A stretch of DNA of 64,000 bases from Candidatus Saccharicenans sp. Lineage in GTDB: Bacteria > Acidobacteriota > Aminicenantia > Aminicenantales > Saccharicenantaceae. The position numbers were made by a program, and so were the translations under genes. Below the pieces are notes generated by a model that saw only the letters and a list, made by a program, of their open reading frames with translations, did not search any database and was not told where the DNA came from. Location: assembly GCA_024653215.1 (NCBI GenBank), contig JANLFU010000003.1:229325-293324 (forward strand). Reading direction: 5' to 3'. Shown one piece after another: positions 43,746-52,410 of this stretch. How positions within the stretch are numbered: the stretch's first letter is position 1; every line of letters starts with the position of its first letter.

Positions 43746-45197
43746 TTATTCTTCCCGCAGCACGATAACTTCCACCCGCCGGTTCTTGGCCCGGTTGGCC
43801 TCGGTGTCGTTGGGGGCCACCGGCTTGCTCGAACCGAACCCCTGGTACTTCATCCGGTCGGGGGCCACCCCCTGGCTCATCAGGAACTCGTAGACGGCCC
43901 GGGCCCGGTCGGTGGAAAGACGCAGGTTCAGTTCTTCCGAGCCGGTGGAGTCGGTGTGGCCTTCGATGCTCAGTTTCATGTCCTGGAAGACCATCAGGAT
44001 GCCGGCCAGCTTGGCCAGTTTGAGCTGGGATTCTGGTTTCAGCGTGGCCTTGTTGACATCGAACAAAACCCCGGCCAGGTTGACGATCAGGCCCCGGGCG
44101 GTTTCGGTGGTTTCGGCAACCGAGGACAGGGCCCCCTTGAGCTTTGAGGCCAGCTCGTCCCGCTCCTTCTTGATGGCCTCCCGCTCGGCGGCCAGCCGCT
44201 CTGTTTCCAGGGACAGGTTGTCCTTTTCCAGGGCCAGGCGGTCTCTTTCCTCGGCCAGTTCCCGCATCTGCCGGGCCAGGTCGGCCATTTCCTTGTCCAG
44301 GGCGGCCCGCTCCTGCTTGATTTCTTCGAGCTGGACGGCCAGCTTTTCAGCTTCGGATTCGGCCTGGGCCGCTCTTTTCTCCAGGGCTGCTTTTTCAGCC
44401 TGGCGCCGGGCCTCTTCTTCGGCCGCAGCTTTTTCCTCCAGGTACCTGACCGTGTCCTTGATGGCCCGGGTGGCGTGCTGGACGGCAATCCGGGCAGTCT
44501 CGGCCATGTTCTTCTTGTCGCGGGTCAGGGTGCGGGCTCTCTCCAGGGCCTTTTTGGCTTCTTCCATGGCCTTGGGATTATGTTCGGCGGCGTTGATCTT
44601 GTTGGCGTACTCGATGGTCTTTTCGGCCTGGAACAGGGTTACCGGCAGGTCGGTGCTGTACTGGAGCATGGCAATGCTGTCCAGGGCCGGGGCAGCTTCG
44701 CCGGAGAAGTCCTTGAAGGCGAAGGGAACTATCTGGACATTTTTCTCCCGGGTTTCGCCGTTGTAATATAGAACAATTTCTGATGGCTTGCTGACCACGC
44801 TGTAGGGCTCGGCCGTGATCATCAGGGCCAGGATTTTTCCGGGGGCATAAAATTTCTGGGAGCCAGAAGCCTCCCGGCGGTCGACGAATATTTCCCCCAG
44901 GTTCTCACAGGCTCCGGCCGGGTTGACCGCCCAGATGACATAAGTGGTGATATTGCCGGAAAAAAGAATGGCCGGCTCCAGCTTCTCGAAGCTCAGGTCC
45001 ACTGTGGTCACGCCCTTAGAAAATGATAGCTCGGCCGAAAGGCTGGACCGGGACGGGGCCCGGGGAGTCTTGTTGAATGTTATCTGGACATTTTTGCCCT
45101 CGGTCAGGGTCAAGGCTTTCAGCTGAATTTCGGCCAGGGCCGGAGCAGCCGCGGCCAGCAAGACTGCCAGAATGACCAGAATCCTGATATTTTTCAT
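43746..45197 (-). CDS. OmpA-family peptidoglycan-binding protein with long coiled coil
   Basis: A 483-residue exported protein. GGGGAGG precedes the ATG at 45197, and the signal peptide ends AAPALA-EIQ. A further in-frame start at 45314 lacks these and is rejected. The N-terminal domain (about residues 23-190) is beta-rich and unrecognised. A highly charged coiled coil (about residues 215-365) is full of Glu, Ala, Arg and Lys heptads. The C-terminal OmpA domain has FDVNKATLKPESQLKLAKLA, SIEGHTDSTGSEELNLRLS and NRRVEVIVLREE, including the Asp and Arg that bind diaminopimelate. It likely tethers the outer envelope to peptidoglycan. Confidence 0.88.
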   Translation of the reverse strand: MKNIRILVILAVLLAAAAPALAEIQLKALTLTEGKNVQITFNKTPRAPSRSSLSAELSFSKGVTTVDLSFEKLEPAILFSGNITTYVIWAVNPAGACENLGEIFVDRREASGSQKFYAPGKILALMITAEPYSVVSKPSEIVLYYNGETREKNVQIVPFAFKDFSGEAAPALDSIAMLQYSTDLPVTLFQAEKTIEYANKINAAEHNPKAMEEAKKALERARTLTRDKKNMAETARIAVQHATRAIKDTVRYLEEKAAAEEEARRQAEKAALEKRAAQAESEAEKLAVQLEEIKQERAALDKEMADLARQMRELAEERDRLALEKDNLSLETERLAAEREAIKKERDELASKLKGALSSVAETTETARGLIVNLAGVLFDVNKATLKPESQLKLAKLAGILMVFQDMKLSIEGHTDSTGSEELNLRLSTDRARAVYEFLMSQGVAPDRMKYQGFGSSKPVAPNDTEANRAKNRRVEVIVLREE

Positions 45198-45706
45198 TGC
45201 CTGCCTCCCCGTCAATTTATTCGCTAACGATTTTAACGCACAAGGCAAATCATAATCAACGGTTAGAATCTTTTGAGACTGGGTCAATGATGGAAAGAGC
45301 CTTTCTCCCGCCAAAAAATCCGGTTGTCATCTTCCAGGGCCTGGAACTATCCGGGTAAACAGGCCTGGCGGCGAAATAGCCCGGAAGGTGGGTTGGAACT
45401 ATACACCCGGCTTTCTGGGCTAAAGCGGTCGGGATTGTGGGGGCGCCCCAGGTTAGCCTTAATGGCCATGGCCGTCCTTCCAGCCTTTACCCGTACGGCG
45501 CGCCGGGCTGATTCTTGTCTCCAACACCGGGAGGAATGGAGGCCAGAGCAGCCGCAAAAATAATCTCAGCCTGAGAGGGGGACAAGGGGATAAAAAAATA
45601 ACCCCGGGGATAATCCGGAGGGGTGTTGACAGTTTTTGAGACTACCTGTATAAACTATGGACAGAATTTGGAATAACTTCGAGCCGTGCTGAGAGAAGAG
45701 CCGAGA
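45198..45706. other. divergent intergenic region
   Basis: 509 bases between the OmpA gene (minus) and the beta-lactamase-like gene (plus). A clear plus-strand promoter lies at 45626-45654. Nothing else coding or structured was recognised. A short open frame at 45324-45563 has no protein-like features. Confidence 0.55.
45626..45654 (+). promoter_or_regulatory. strong sigma-70 promoter
   Basis: TTGACA (45626-45631) and TATAAA (45649-45654) are separated by exactly 17 bp. They drive the serine hydrolase gene with a leader of about 45 bases. Confidence 0.8.
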
Positions 45707-46654
45707 ATGCCGGGTGGAAAGAAAAAGTTAAAAAATTCGCTATTTGTCTTCCTTCTCATTTCGGCTCTTTTCTTCGTCCTCCCCTTAAAGGCCAGAGCTG
45801 CTGTGGGCACTGCTACGGCCAGGTCTCTGACCGCCGAAGAAAAGTTATGGCTTTATAACCTTCGCCAGGAACGCTGGGAGGCCAACTCCCGCCAGATCCT
45901 GAAGAGAATTTCCAGTTTTCGCGGAGAGACCGGCCTGGTAGTCAAGGACCTGCAGACAGGCTGGACGTTTCTCCACAACGACGAGGCCCGGTTTCCGGCG
46001 GCCAGCCTGATCAAGATTCCCATCATGGTGGCCTGCTTCAAGGCGGTTGAAGACGGGCGGCTGGACCTGGGTGAGAAGTATGTCCTGAGGCGCCAGGACC
46101 GGGTGGGCGGTTCCGGGCTATTGCGCCGGATGCGTAACGGGCGGGCCTTTACCTACGGGGAACTCATAGATTACATGGTCACCCACAGCGATAATATTGC
46201 CACCAACGTCATCATCAAGCGACTGGGCTTTGACTACATCCGGGGGGTGTTTGAAGCCCTGGGCCTGAAGGATACGGTCTTAAACCGCCTGATGATGGAC
46301 TTCAGGGCCCGGGAGGACGGCCTGGAGAATTACACTTCGGCCCGGGAAATAACCGGCTTGCTGGAAATGATATATCACGGCCGCTGCCTGAGTGCCGACA
46401 TCTCGGAAAAATGCCTCGATGTCTTAAAAAGACAGAGAATTAACGACCGCCTGCCGCGCTTTCTTCCGCGGGAAGCCACCGTGGCCCATAAGACCGGCCA
46501 GGAAAGGGAAGTCTGCCACGATGCCGGCATTGTCTTCAGCCCGCACGGCGATTACATCATCACCGTGCTGGTCAGGACCTGGAGCGGCCCCCTGACCACC
46601 AAGACTTTTATCGCCCGCCTCAGCTCCTACTTCTACCAGGTCTTCAAGACCTGA
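45707..46654 (+). CDS. class A beta-lactamase-like serine hydrolase
   Basis: A 315-residue exported serine hydrolase. The ATG at 45707 is chosen because a signal peptide starts right after it (basic GGKKKLKNS, hydrophobic core to about residue 31). Class A/penicillin-binding motifs are present: SLIK (SxxK) in FPAASLIKIPIMVACFKA, SDN in YMVTHSDNIATNVIIKRLG, and KTG in TVAHKTGQEREVCHD. A Glu-containing segment (AREDGLENYTSAREI) sits where class A enzymes carry the ExxLN motif, but the match is poor. It could be a true beta-lactamase or a carboxypeptidase-like enzyme. Its own strong promoter makes constitutive expression likely. Confidence 0.85.
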   Translation: MPGGKKKLKNSLFVFLLISALFFVLPLKARAAVGTATARSLTAEEKLWLYNLRQERWEANSRQILKRISSFRGETGLVVKDLQTGWTFLHNDEARFPAASLIKIPIMVACFKAVEDGRLDLGEKYVLRRQDRVGGSGLLRRMRNGRAFTYGELIDYMVTHSDNIATNVIIKRLGFDYIRGVFEALGLKDTVLNRLMMDFRAREDGLENYTSAREITGLLEMIYHGRCLSADISEKCLDVLKRQRINDRLPRFLPREATVAHKTGQEREVCHDAGIVFSPHGDYIITVLVRTWSGPLTTKTFIARLSSYFYQVFKT

Positions 46655-46787
46655 AGGGGCTTTGTCCTTATCCCTTCCGTTCAGATAAGAAATTTCTGCC
46701 TGGAGCGAGAACTGCTCATCGATGCCTCTACCGGTAAGACCTGGAATTGCCTTTGATCAAAGCTGGTAAGGTTGATTTTTATCACTC

Positions 46788-47612
46788 TCACCGGGCCGGC
46801 ATCCTGCCCAGGGGCATGATGACGAGCGGGGACTCGTCGGCGGGAAGGGCCATGACCTTTTTCACCTCTTCATCGTTAAAAGCCCCGATGAGAACGGTGC
46901 CTATTCCCAGGGCCGTGGCCTGGAGGTAGATATTTTCGGCGATGCTCCCGGCCTCCATGTGCACGTACCTTTCAGCCCTCTCCCCGTACTTGTATGAAGT
47001 CCTCTCGTAAACGCCGGCCATCAGGATAACTGCCGGTGCCTTTTCAATTTGGGGTTGCTTGAGCGCTGCCAGGCAGAGTTCTTTTCTCTTATCGGCTTCG
47101 GTCACCTTTATCAGGGCATGGTTTTTCGGAACGTACTTGTAGACGCCACCGGGCAGGCCATCCACCTTTCCGGCCAAGAGGTAGATTTCCATGGGATAGA
47201 GGGCTCCGGCCGAAGGGGCGGTGCGCAGTCCGCCCTGCCATTCGTACTTCGGGTTCCAGCGGGTTGGAGGCTCCTTGCGCTCCCGGGTAAAGCCCTGGGC
47301 CGCCCACAGGATCTGCGAGATTTCGGCCATAGTGAGGGGAACCTCCTGGTATTCGCGAACCGATTGCCTGGCCTTGAGGGCTTTCTCCAGGGAAAACTGG
47401 CTGTCATGACGCGGGGCCGGTAGCTGGATTAGCCCGGACTCGGGATTGGCGACGGCACAGTCCCGGCTTATGGCGGGTGAAGAGTTCAGGTAGCCGGAGC
47501 CGATAATCAGGGACAGGATTAGTAGCCAGGAAAGAGGTATCAGCCGGGCTCGGAAGGTAGCTTTCCCGGCGCGACCGATTTTTCCCGGTAAATATTTTAG
47601 TTTTTCTGGCAT
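46788..47612 (-). CDS. SagB/ThcOx-type nitroreductase with N-terminal membrane segment
   Basis: A 274-residue FMN-dependent oxidoreductase. Family blocks are SLEKALKARQSVREYQEVPL, ISQILWAAQGFTR, RTAPSAGALYPMEIYLLAGK (SagB signature), then HMEAGSIAENIYLQATALGIG and PLVIMPLGRMP. Unlike most SagB enzymes, it starts with a basic stretch and a hydrophobic helix (about residues 24-42), so it may be anchored in or exported across the membrane. GGAGGG precedes the ATG. No precursor peptide or YcaO gene is nearby, so azole peptide synthesis is not supported. A general reductase role is more likely. Confidence 0.85.
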   Translation of the reverse strand: MPEKLKYLPGKIGRAGKATFRARLIPLSWLLILSLIIGSGYLNSSPAISRDCAVANPESGLIQLPAPRHDSQFSLEKALKARQSVREYQEVPLTMAEISQILWAAQGFTRERKEPPTRWNPKYEWQGGLRTAPSAGALYPMEIYLLAGKVDGLPGGVYKYVPKNHALIKVTEADKRKELCLAALKQPQIEKAPAVILMAGVYERTSYKYGERAERYVHMEAGSIAENIYLQATALGIGTVLIGAFNDEEVKKVMALPADESPLVIMPLGRMPAR

Positions 47613-48030
47613 TTTACCCTCCGCTATTTTTTGGTCAGGATAATAATATCTTTAATTTTGTCAAAAGAAAACCCGGCGAATTGCCTCACTTAAAATCTAC
47701 TTGAAAACGATTACTTGGCTCGCGAAAAAATCTAAGCGAAATTCAGTTGTCTTCTGGCTGGTCCGGGGGATAGATTTTAGGCAGAGATTAGCCAGGAGGC
47801 AGGGCTATGGGGTTAGAGACGCGAGTTAATGGGGCGATCTTAGAGGAGCTGGCCTGCCAGGAAGGTTAATAAAGCCCGGCCTCGGCTGGCCCGGGTCCTG
47901 GCCACCCCGCCGCTTCCAGGAAGACCCATTAGACTGGATACAATATCTTGACTGGAAAGAACCGCTGGCTTGACCGCGCCCGGCTTTTGATATATGAATA
48001 TATCTTCATATATCGAGGAAAGGCTTAAAC
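47613..48030. other. divergent intergenic region upstream of arsR
   Basis: 418 bases between the nitroreductase (minus) and arsR (plus). The last 61 bases hold the arsR promoter and operator. The remainder shows no gene or terminator that I could support. Confidence 0.55.
47970..48014 (+). promoter_or_regulatory. arsR promoter and ArsR operator
   Basis: TTGACC (47970-47975), 17 bp and TATGAA (47993-47998) form the promoter. A perfect inverted repeat GATATATGAA (47989-47998) / TTCATATATC (48005-48014) with a 6-base spacer overlaps the -10 box and start point. A near-identical arrangement precedes the arsenic cluster at 55974-56017. Autorepression by the ArsR protein encoded 16 bases downstream is expected. 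Confidence 0.82.
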
Positions 48031-48447
48031 ATGAAACTGGATGAGGCTTTAGGGATTTTCAGGGCGTTTTCCGACCGGACCCGGCTGCGGATTTTTCTTC
48101 TGCTGCTGGACTCCGAGCTGTGTGTTGGCGAGCTGATGGCCCTTCTCAAGATTGAGCAGTCGCTCATATCGCACCAGCTCAGGGGCCTGCGCCAGGCCGG
48201 GCTGGTCGAGGCCAGGAGAAGCGGGCGCTGGATTTATTACCGCATTCCCTCGGGTTGCCGGAAGCAATTAGAACCTGCGTTTCGGGAATGGTTCAGGGAA
48301 GAGCTGGCCGTTACCGGGCCCAGGGTCAGGACGGTCAAGGAAAAACAGGTCTGCCTGACCTCAAGGAGCGGGGTCTGCCGGCCCGAACCTGCCTCCAAAT
48401 CAGTAACTAAGTCCGGCCTCAAAGGAACCAGGGATAAGAAAAAATAG
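48031..48447 (+). CDS. arsR: ArsR/SmtB-family metalloregulator
   Basis: A 138-residue winged-helix repressor. The DNA-binding core is LGIFRAFSDRTRLRIFLLLL, ELCVGELMALLKIEQSLISH and LRGLRQAGLVEARRSGRWIYY. The classical CVC arsenic motif is replaced by CVG, leaving Cys31, and two further cysteines lie in a basic tail (Cys108 and Cys116). Three-coordinate As(III) binding with tail cysteines is known in some ArsR proteins and would fit. GAGGAA lies before the ATG. It sits 8 kb from the ArsP/ACR3 genes but shares their operator, so it probably controls them as well as itself. Confidence 0.9.
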   Translation: MKLDEALGIFRAFSDRTRLRIFLLLLDSELCVGELMALLKIEQSLISHQLRGLRQAGLVEARRSGRWIYYRIPSGCRKQLEPAFREWFREELAVTGPRVRTVKEKQVCLTSRSGVCRPEPASKSVTKSGLKGTRDKKK

Positions 48448-48677
48448 GTCCAGGCAGTGCCCCCGTTCTCCTGATAGGATGATCTTAGCCGGGTAATGGC
48501 GGTGGCTTCAGGCCGGGCGCAAAGCGGATAAGGCAAGAACCGGGAGAAAGCAAAGTCCGCGGAGAGGAGCAACTTGAACCGGCCATTGAGACCTGGCCAG
48601 GGGGCAGCGGCCATGGTGACAGTATTTCTTGTAAAATGGGTATGTGCCCTTAATGATGTAATGGATTAAGGTGAGCC

Positions 48678-49982
48678 ATGCGAAATCCAGACGAGGTAAA
48701 ACCGGACCGGAAAGCGTTTGAGGCCAGCCCTCCGCCCGCCCTCAAGTTTGAGGTTGAGGTGGACCGCCAGGGTTGTTTCCGGTTTCCTGCGGAAATCCTG
48801 GAAAAACTGGGGGCAGGTCCCGGAAGCCGGGTGCGGGTGGTGTATGAAAACGACCAGGTGCAGATAGAACCTGACCTTCATGCCCTGAGACGGCTGTACA
48901 TTGAGCCAACTTCCGGCTGCAACCTGAGGTGCCAGACCTGTATCCGCCATACCTGGAATGAGCCCTTTGGCTCCATGAGCCTGGAGCTATTTGACCGTCT
49001 CTGCCAGCAGATTAAAGAGCTACCCTTTTTACAATCGGTCATGCTGGCCGGATTTGGGGAACCGCTGTTCCATCCCGATATCGTGGCCATGGTCAGGAAG
49101 CTTAAAGAGGCGGCTGCCGTCTCGGTCGAAATCACCACCAACGGTACTCTCCTCACCGAGGACGTGTCGCGGCAGCTGCTGGAAGCCGGGCTGGACCGGC
49201 TGTGGGTGTCCTTTGACGGTACCTCTGAAACCAGCTTTGATGACATCCGCCAGGGAGCCAGCTTCCGCCTGGTCTTGAAAAACGTCCAGAAGCTGAGGGA
49301 GCTGGCCACCGGAATGAACCGCCCCCTGGCCATTGGCATTTCCTTCGTGGTCATGAGGGATAACATCGACGATATCCGCAACATAGAAGAGTTGATCAGG
49401 GAAGTGGGTGCCGACCGGGTCCTGATGAGTAACGTGCTGCCCTACACCGAGGAGATGGAAAGGAAGATGCTCTGCCTGCTGGCCCTGACCTGCGAGACCT
49501 TCGCCAACCTGCCCGGCAAGCCCCGGATCAGCCTGCCCCGCCTGGACATCAATTACCTGACCAAAGAGCCCATCTACCACCTGCTCAAGGGCTACCAGAA
49601 CCTATTCATGATCAATAACGCCATCAGCGCCCCCACCCGCTCCTGCCGCTTCATCAAGGACGGAACTACCTTTATCCGCTGGGACGGGAAGGTGGCGCCC
49701 TGCATGGCCCTGCTCCACGAGCATGTTACCTACCTTTACGGCCTGGAGCGCCGGGTCAAGCCCTATTTCCCGGGAGACCTGAACGACCGCAGCCTGCCCG
49801 AAATCTGGTCCTCGCCGGAATACCATGATTTCCGGGAGAAGGTTTTCCGCTTTGATTTCTCACCCTGCCATATCTGCGGCGGCTGCTCCTATCTCGAAGG
49901 AAACGAGGAAGACTGCTTCGGCAACACCTTTCCGGTCTGCGGCGGCTGCCTCTGGGCCCAGGGTGTGATTCAGTGCCCGTGA
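48678..49982 (+). CDS. radical SAM/SPASM maturase, tungsten-cofactor oxidoreductase type, with AbrB-like N-terminus
   Basis: A 434-residue radical SAM protein. Residues 20-66 look like a SpoVT/AbrB-type beta domain (FEVEVDRQGCFRFPAEILEK, GSRVRVVYENDQVQIEPD). The radical SAM motif C81-NLR-C85-QT-C88 lies in EPTSGCNLRCQTCIRHTWNE. The C-terminal SPASM region is Cys-rich (CRFIKDG, CMALLHEH, CHICGGCSYLEGNEEDCFG, CGGCLWAQG). The IRHTWNEPFGSM stretch and the AbrB fusion match the family predicted to mature tungsten-dependent aldehyde ferredoxin oxidoreductases. No such oxidoreductase is in this window. It is followed 42 bases later by sufC; Fe-S supply is a possible link. Confidence 0.85.
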   Translation: MRNPDEVKPDRKAFEASPPPALKFEVEVDRQGCFRFPAEILEKLGAGPGSRVRVVYENDQVQIEPDLHALRRLYIEPTSGCNLRCQTCIRHTWNEPFGSMSLELFDRLCQQIKELPFLQSVMLAGFGEPLFHPDIVAMVRKLKEAAAVSVEITTNGTLLTEDVSRQLLEAGLDRLWVSFDGTSETSFDDIRQGASFRLVLKNVQKLRELATGMNRPLAIGISFVVMRDNIDDIRNIEELIREVGADRVLMSNVLPYTEEMERKMLCLLALTCETFANLPGKPRISLPRLDINYLTKEPIYHLLKGYQNLFMINNAISAPTRSCRFIKDGTTFIRWDGKVAPCMALLHEHVTYLYGLERRVKPYFPGDLNDRSLPEIWSSPEYHDFREKVFRFDFSPCHICGGCSYLEGNEEDCFGNTFPVCGGCLWAQGVIQCP

Positions 49983-50024
49983 TTACCTGGCCGGTTGAGG
50001 TATAATTAGCTAAGGGAGGATTGG

Positions 50025-50780
50025 ATGACCATTCTGGAACTCAGGGATGTTTCTTTCGCGGCCAACTCCGCCGGCATTCTGAACGGCCTGACCATGGAGT
50101 TCTGGGAAGGTTATGTCCATGCCGTGGTGGGGCCCAACGGAGCCGGCAAGTCCACCCTGGCCAATGTCATCATGGGACTTCCGGATTATCGCCATCATGA
50201 GGGGGATATCCTGTTTGAGGGGAAATCGATCAAGTCACTGAACGTGGACGAGAGGGCCCGGCTGGGAATCACCCTGGCCTGGCAGGAACCGGCCCGGTTC
50301 GAGGGGCTGAAGGTCAGCCAGTTCATCCTGGCCTCGGCCAGGGAAAAAAATAAGGATGAGGTCGACCGGGTGCTGGAGCTGGTAGGCCTGGAGCCGGTGC
50401 GATACCGTAACCGGGCCGTGGATAAGACCCTGAGTGGCGGCGAGCGCAAGAGAATAGAGCTGGCCTCCATCCTGGCCATGAAGCCCCGGCTGGTGATGCT
50501 GGATGAGCCCGATTCCGGGGTGGACATCGAAGCCATCGAGCGAATCTTCGAGGCCATCGCCCACCTGAAGGAAGAAGGTACAACGGTTCTCCTCATCACC
50601 CACAGCGCCCGGGTCCTGGAGAAAGCCGACCATGCCTTCCTGCTGTGCAGCGGGATGCTGGTGGACAAGGGTGAGACGGCCAAAATTCTTGAATATTTCA
50701 GCGGCAAGTGCCTGCCCTGTCCCCACAAGAACGTGCCGGACCTTAATTCCGGGAGAAAAACTGGAGGAGAAAATGCCTGA
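50025..50780 (+). CDS. sufC: SufC-type Fe-S assembly ATPase
   Basis: A 251-residue ABC ATPase of the SufC family. Walker A is VVGPNGAGKSTLANVIMG, the Q-loop is LAWQEPARFEG, the signature is KTLSGGERKRIELASIL, Walker B is PRLVMLDEPDSGVDIEAI, and the H-loop is LLITHSARVL. The Glu-Pro-Asp-Ser-Gly-Val-Asp block separates SufC from transport ATPases. A C-terminal CLPCPHKN adds two cysteines. GGGAGGA precedes the ATG. Its stop overlaps the start of a short SufB-like gene by 8 bases, so the products are coupled. It energises Fe-S cluster assembly on the SufB partner. Confidence 0.92.
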   Translation: MTILELRDVSFAANSAGILNGLTMEFWEGYVHAVVGPNGAGKSTLANVIMGLPDYRHHEGDILFEGKSIKSLNVDERARLGITLAWQEPARFEGLKVSQFILASAREKNKDEVDRVLELVGLEPVRYRNRAVDKTLSGGERKRIELASILAMKPRLVMLDEPDSGVDIEAIERIFEAIAHLKEEGTTVLLITHSARVLEKADHAFLLCSGMLVDKGETAKILEYFSGKCLPCPHKNVPDLNSGRKTGGENA

Positions 50781-51699
50781 AGGACCGGTTGAGGAAATCC
50801 TGGAATCCATAAACCTTCATAAGAGTTTTAACCGCGACACGCCCCACGTGGTTATTAATGCCAACCGGGTCTTGAGCTCTAAGGTGGTGGATGGCCTGGA
50901 AATAGAGCCCCGGGAAATGCCGGACGGAGTCAGGGCCAGATTAAGAGTAGCCAGGGGAACAAAAATCAAGCAGCCGGTGCACCTCTGCTTCGGCATGCTG
51001 CCGGAGCGCGGTATTCAGCGGATTATTCTGGACGTGGACATTGAAGACGAAGCCGAGGTCAGCTTCATGGCTCACTGCACCTTTCCCAACGCCGTCGATA
51101 TCCAGCACCTGATGGAGGCGGAAATCAGGGTTGGCCGGAACGCCCGGTATTCTTACTTTGAACGGCACTGGCACAGCGATGAAGGCCTGGTCAGGGTGGT
51201 GCCGGTGGCCCGGGTCAGGCTGGCCGAGGGAGCCCGCTTCTCCACCGAGTTTGAACTGCTCAAGGGCCGGGTGGGAATAATCGACATCGATTACCACACC
51301 GATTGCCTGGCCGGAAGCTCGGCCGAGATGAAGGCCCGGATCTTCGGCCGCCAGGATGACCGGATCAAGATCAAGGAATCGGCCAGCCTGGACGGGGAAG
51401 CCAGCCGGGCGGTGCTGGTGACCCATATCGCGGTCAGGGACGAGGCGATGGCCGAAATCAACAACGAGATAATCGCCAGGGCCCCTTACTCCCGCGGCCA
51501 CGTGGACTGCAAGGAAATAATCCAGGGCCAGGGTGTGGCCAGGGCCGTGCCGGTGGTTGAAGTCCAGCATCCCAAGGCCCATGTCACCCACGAAGCGGCC
51601 ATCGGCAGCGTGGACTCCAAGCAGCTTCAGACACTGATGGCCCGCGGCCTGAGCGAGGATGAAGCCGTGGACCTGATAATTGAGGGGCTGCTGAGCTGA
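50773..51699 (+). CDS. short SufB/SufD-like scaffold of a minimal SUF system
   Basis: A 308-residue SufBD-family protein, much shorter than classical SufB (about 470). The ATG at 50773 follows GGAGGAG and overlaps the sufC stop. It keeps the beta-helix core (MLPERGIQRIILDVDIEDEA, AEIRVGRNARYSYFERHWHS, EFELLKGRVGIIDIDYHTD) and the C-terminal SufC-binding region with PKAHVTHEAAIGSVDSKQLQ and ARGLSEDEAVDLIIEGLLS. No sufD, sufS or sufU is present nearby. The two-gene arrangement matches the minimal SUF-like (SMS) systems described in archaea and anaerobic bacteria. It is the likely Fe-S scaffold. Confidence 0.88.
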   Translation: MPEGPVEEILESINLHKSFNRDTPHVVINANRVLSSKVVDGLEIEPREMPDGVRARLRVARGTKIKQPVHLCFGMLPERGIQRIILDVDIEDEAEVSFMAHCTFPNAVDIQHLMEAEIRVGRNARYSYFERHWHSDEGLVRVVPVARVRLAEGARFSTEFELLKGRVGIIDIDYHTDCLAGSSAEMKARIFGRQDDRIKIKESASLDGEASRAVLVTHIAVRDEAMAEINNEIIARAPYSRGHVDCKEIIQGQGVARAVPVVEVQHPKAHVTHEAAIGSVDSKQLQTLMARGLSEDEAVDLIIEGLLS

Positions 51700-51736
51700 T
51701 AGTCGGTGACAAAAAGCTTCTATTATTGTTTTCTTT

Positions 51737-52252
51737 TTATCCCTTTTTATTCCTGAGAAATACTTCGTAGGCCCAATCACGGTCTTCCCGGGTTATTTTC
51801 TTTTCTTCCGCCTGGTTCAGGCTTTTCTTTTTTCGATTCTCTTTTGGCCTGGTGCAGGATTCAAGCTCGGAAGCAAATTCCTGTGAGGTGCGGGATTTTA
51901 ATCCGAGCCCGTCAACCTGGAACCTGATGTCAAAATCCGAGGTGATAACCTGCCAGTTTTTCTTATCGGGTATCTTCCTGGCCATTTCCTTTATTTTCTG
52001 GTCGGCTTTTTCGCCATGAGTAAAAATAACGTTCAAGCCGGGCTGGTGGGATGGTGGCGCGTTTTCCCCTGGCTTCCCGTCAAAGATGACCGTGATTTTG
52101 ACCTGATTTCTTATGGCGTAGGCTGAGAGCTTTAACAGCAGGAGTTCTCTGGCTCTGGCCAGGTCACTTCCGATAAAGCGCGAAATAGAAGGGATGGCAT
52201 GAATGAGGTTATAACCATCGATTAGCAGGTTTGAGTATTTTGTTTTTTCCAC
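51737..52252 (-). CDS. NYN-domain (YacP-like) ribonuclease
   Basis: A 171-residue PIN/NYN nuclease. The acidic motifs are NLLIDGYNLIHAIPSI, ITVIFDGKPGENAPP, FTHGEKADQKIKEMARK and QVITSDFDIRFQVDGLG, the standard YacP (Rae1-like) order. The C-terminal 40 residues are Lys/Glu-rich and may contact RNA or ribosomes. YacP-like proteins are endoribonucleases in Bacillus. It converges with the sufB-like gene and lies downstream of mgtE on the same strand with a gap of about 160 bases. Confidence 0.85.
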   Translation of the reverse strand: MEKTKYSNLLIDGYNLIHAIPSISRFIGSDLARARELLLLKLSAYAIRNQVKITVIFDGKPGENAPPSHQPGLNVIFTHGEKADQKIKEMARKIPDKKNWQVITSDFDIRFQVDGLGLKSRTSQEFASELESCTRPKENRKKKSLNQAEEKKITREDRDWAYEVFLRNKKG

Positions 52253-52410
52253 GCTGCTATCCTGTTTTGCTTTTTCTTTTCCGTTTTTCCGCTCTTGTTC
52301 TAACGGTCCCGAACAAAATATTAAATAAAAAATCGGCGTGTGTAAATTATGGAATTCAACTGCTGCTGCCTGCAGATATATCTCTTTTTTTCTTCCATCA
52401 GAAAGAGCGT

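Noticed and set aside
43912..44766. 284-codon open frame opposite the OmpA gene
   Set aside because: Ser/Arg-rich translation of the complement of a coiled-coil region. No family resemblance.
46788..47612. Azole-peptide (RiPP) cluster around the SagB-type protein
   Set aside because: No YcaO cyclodehydratase, precursor peptide or exporter is nearby.
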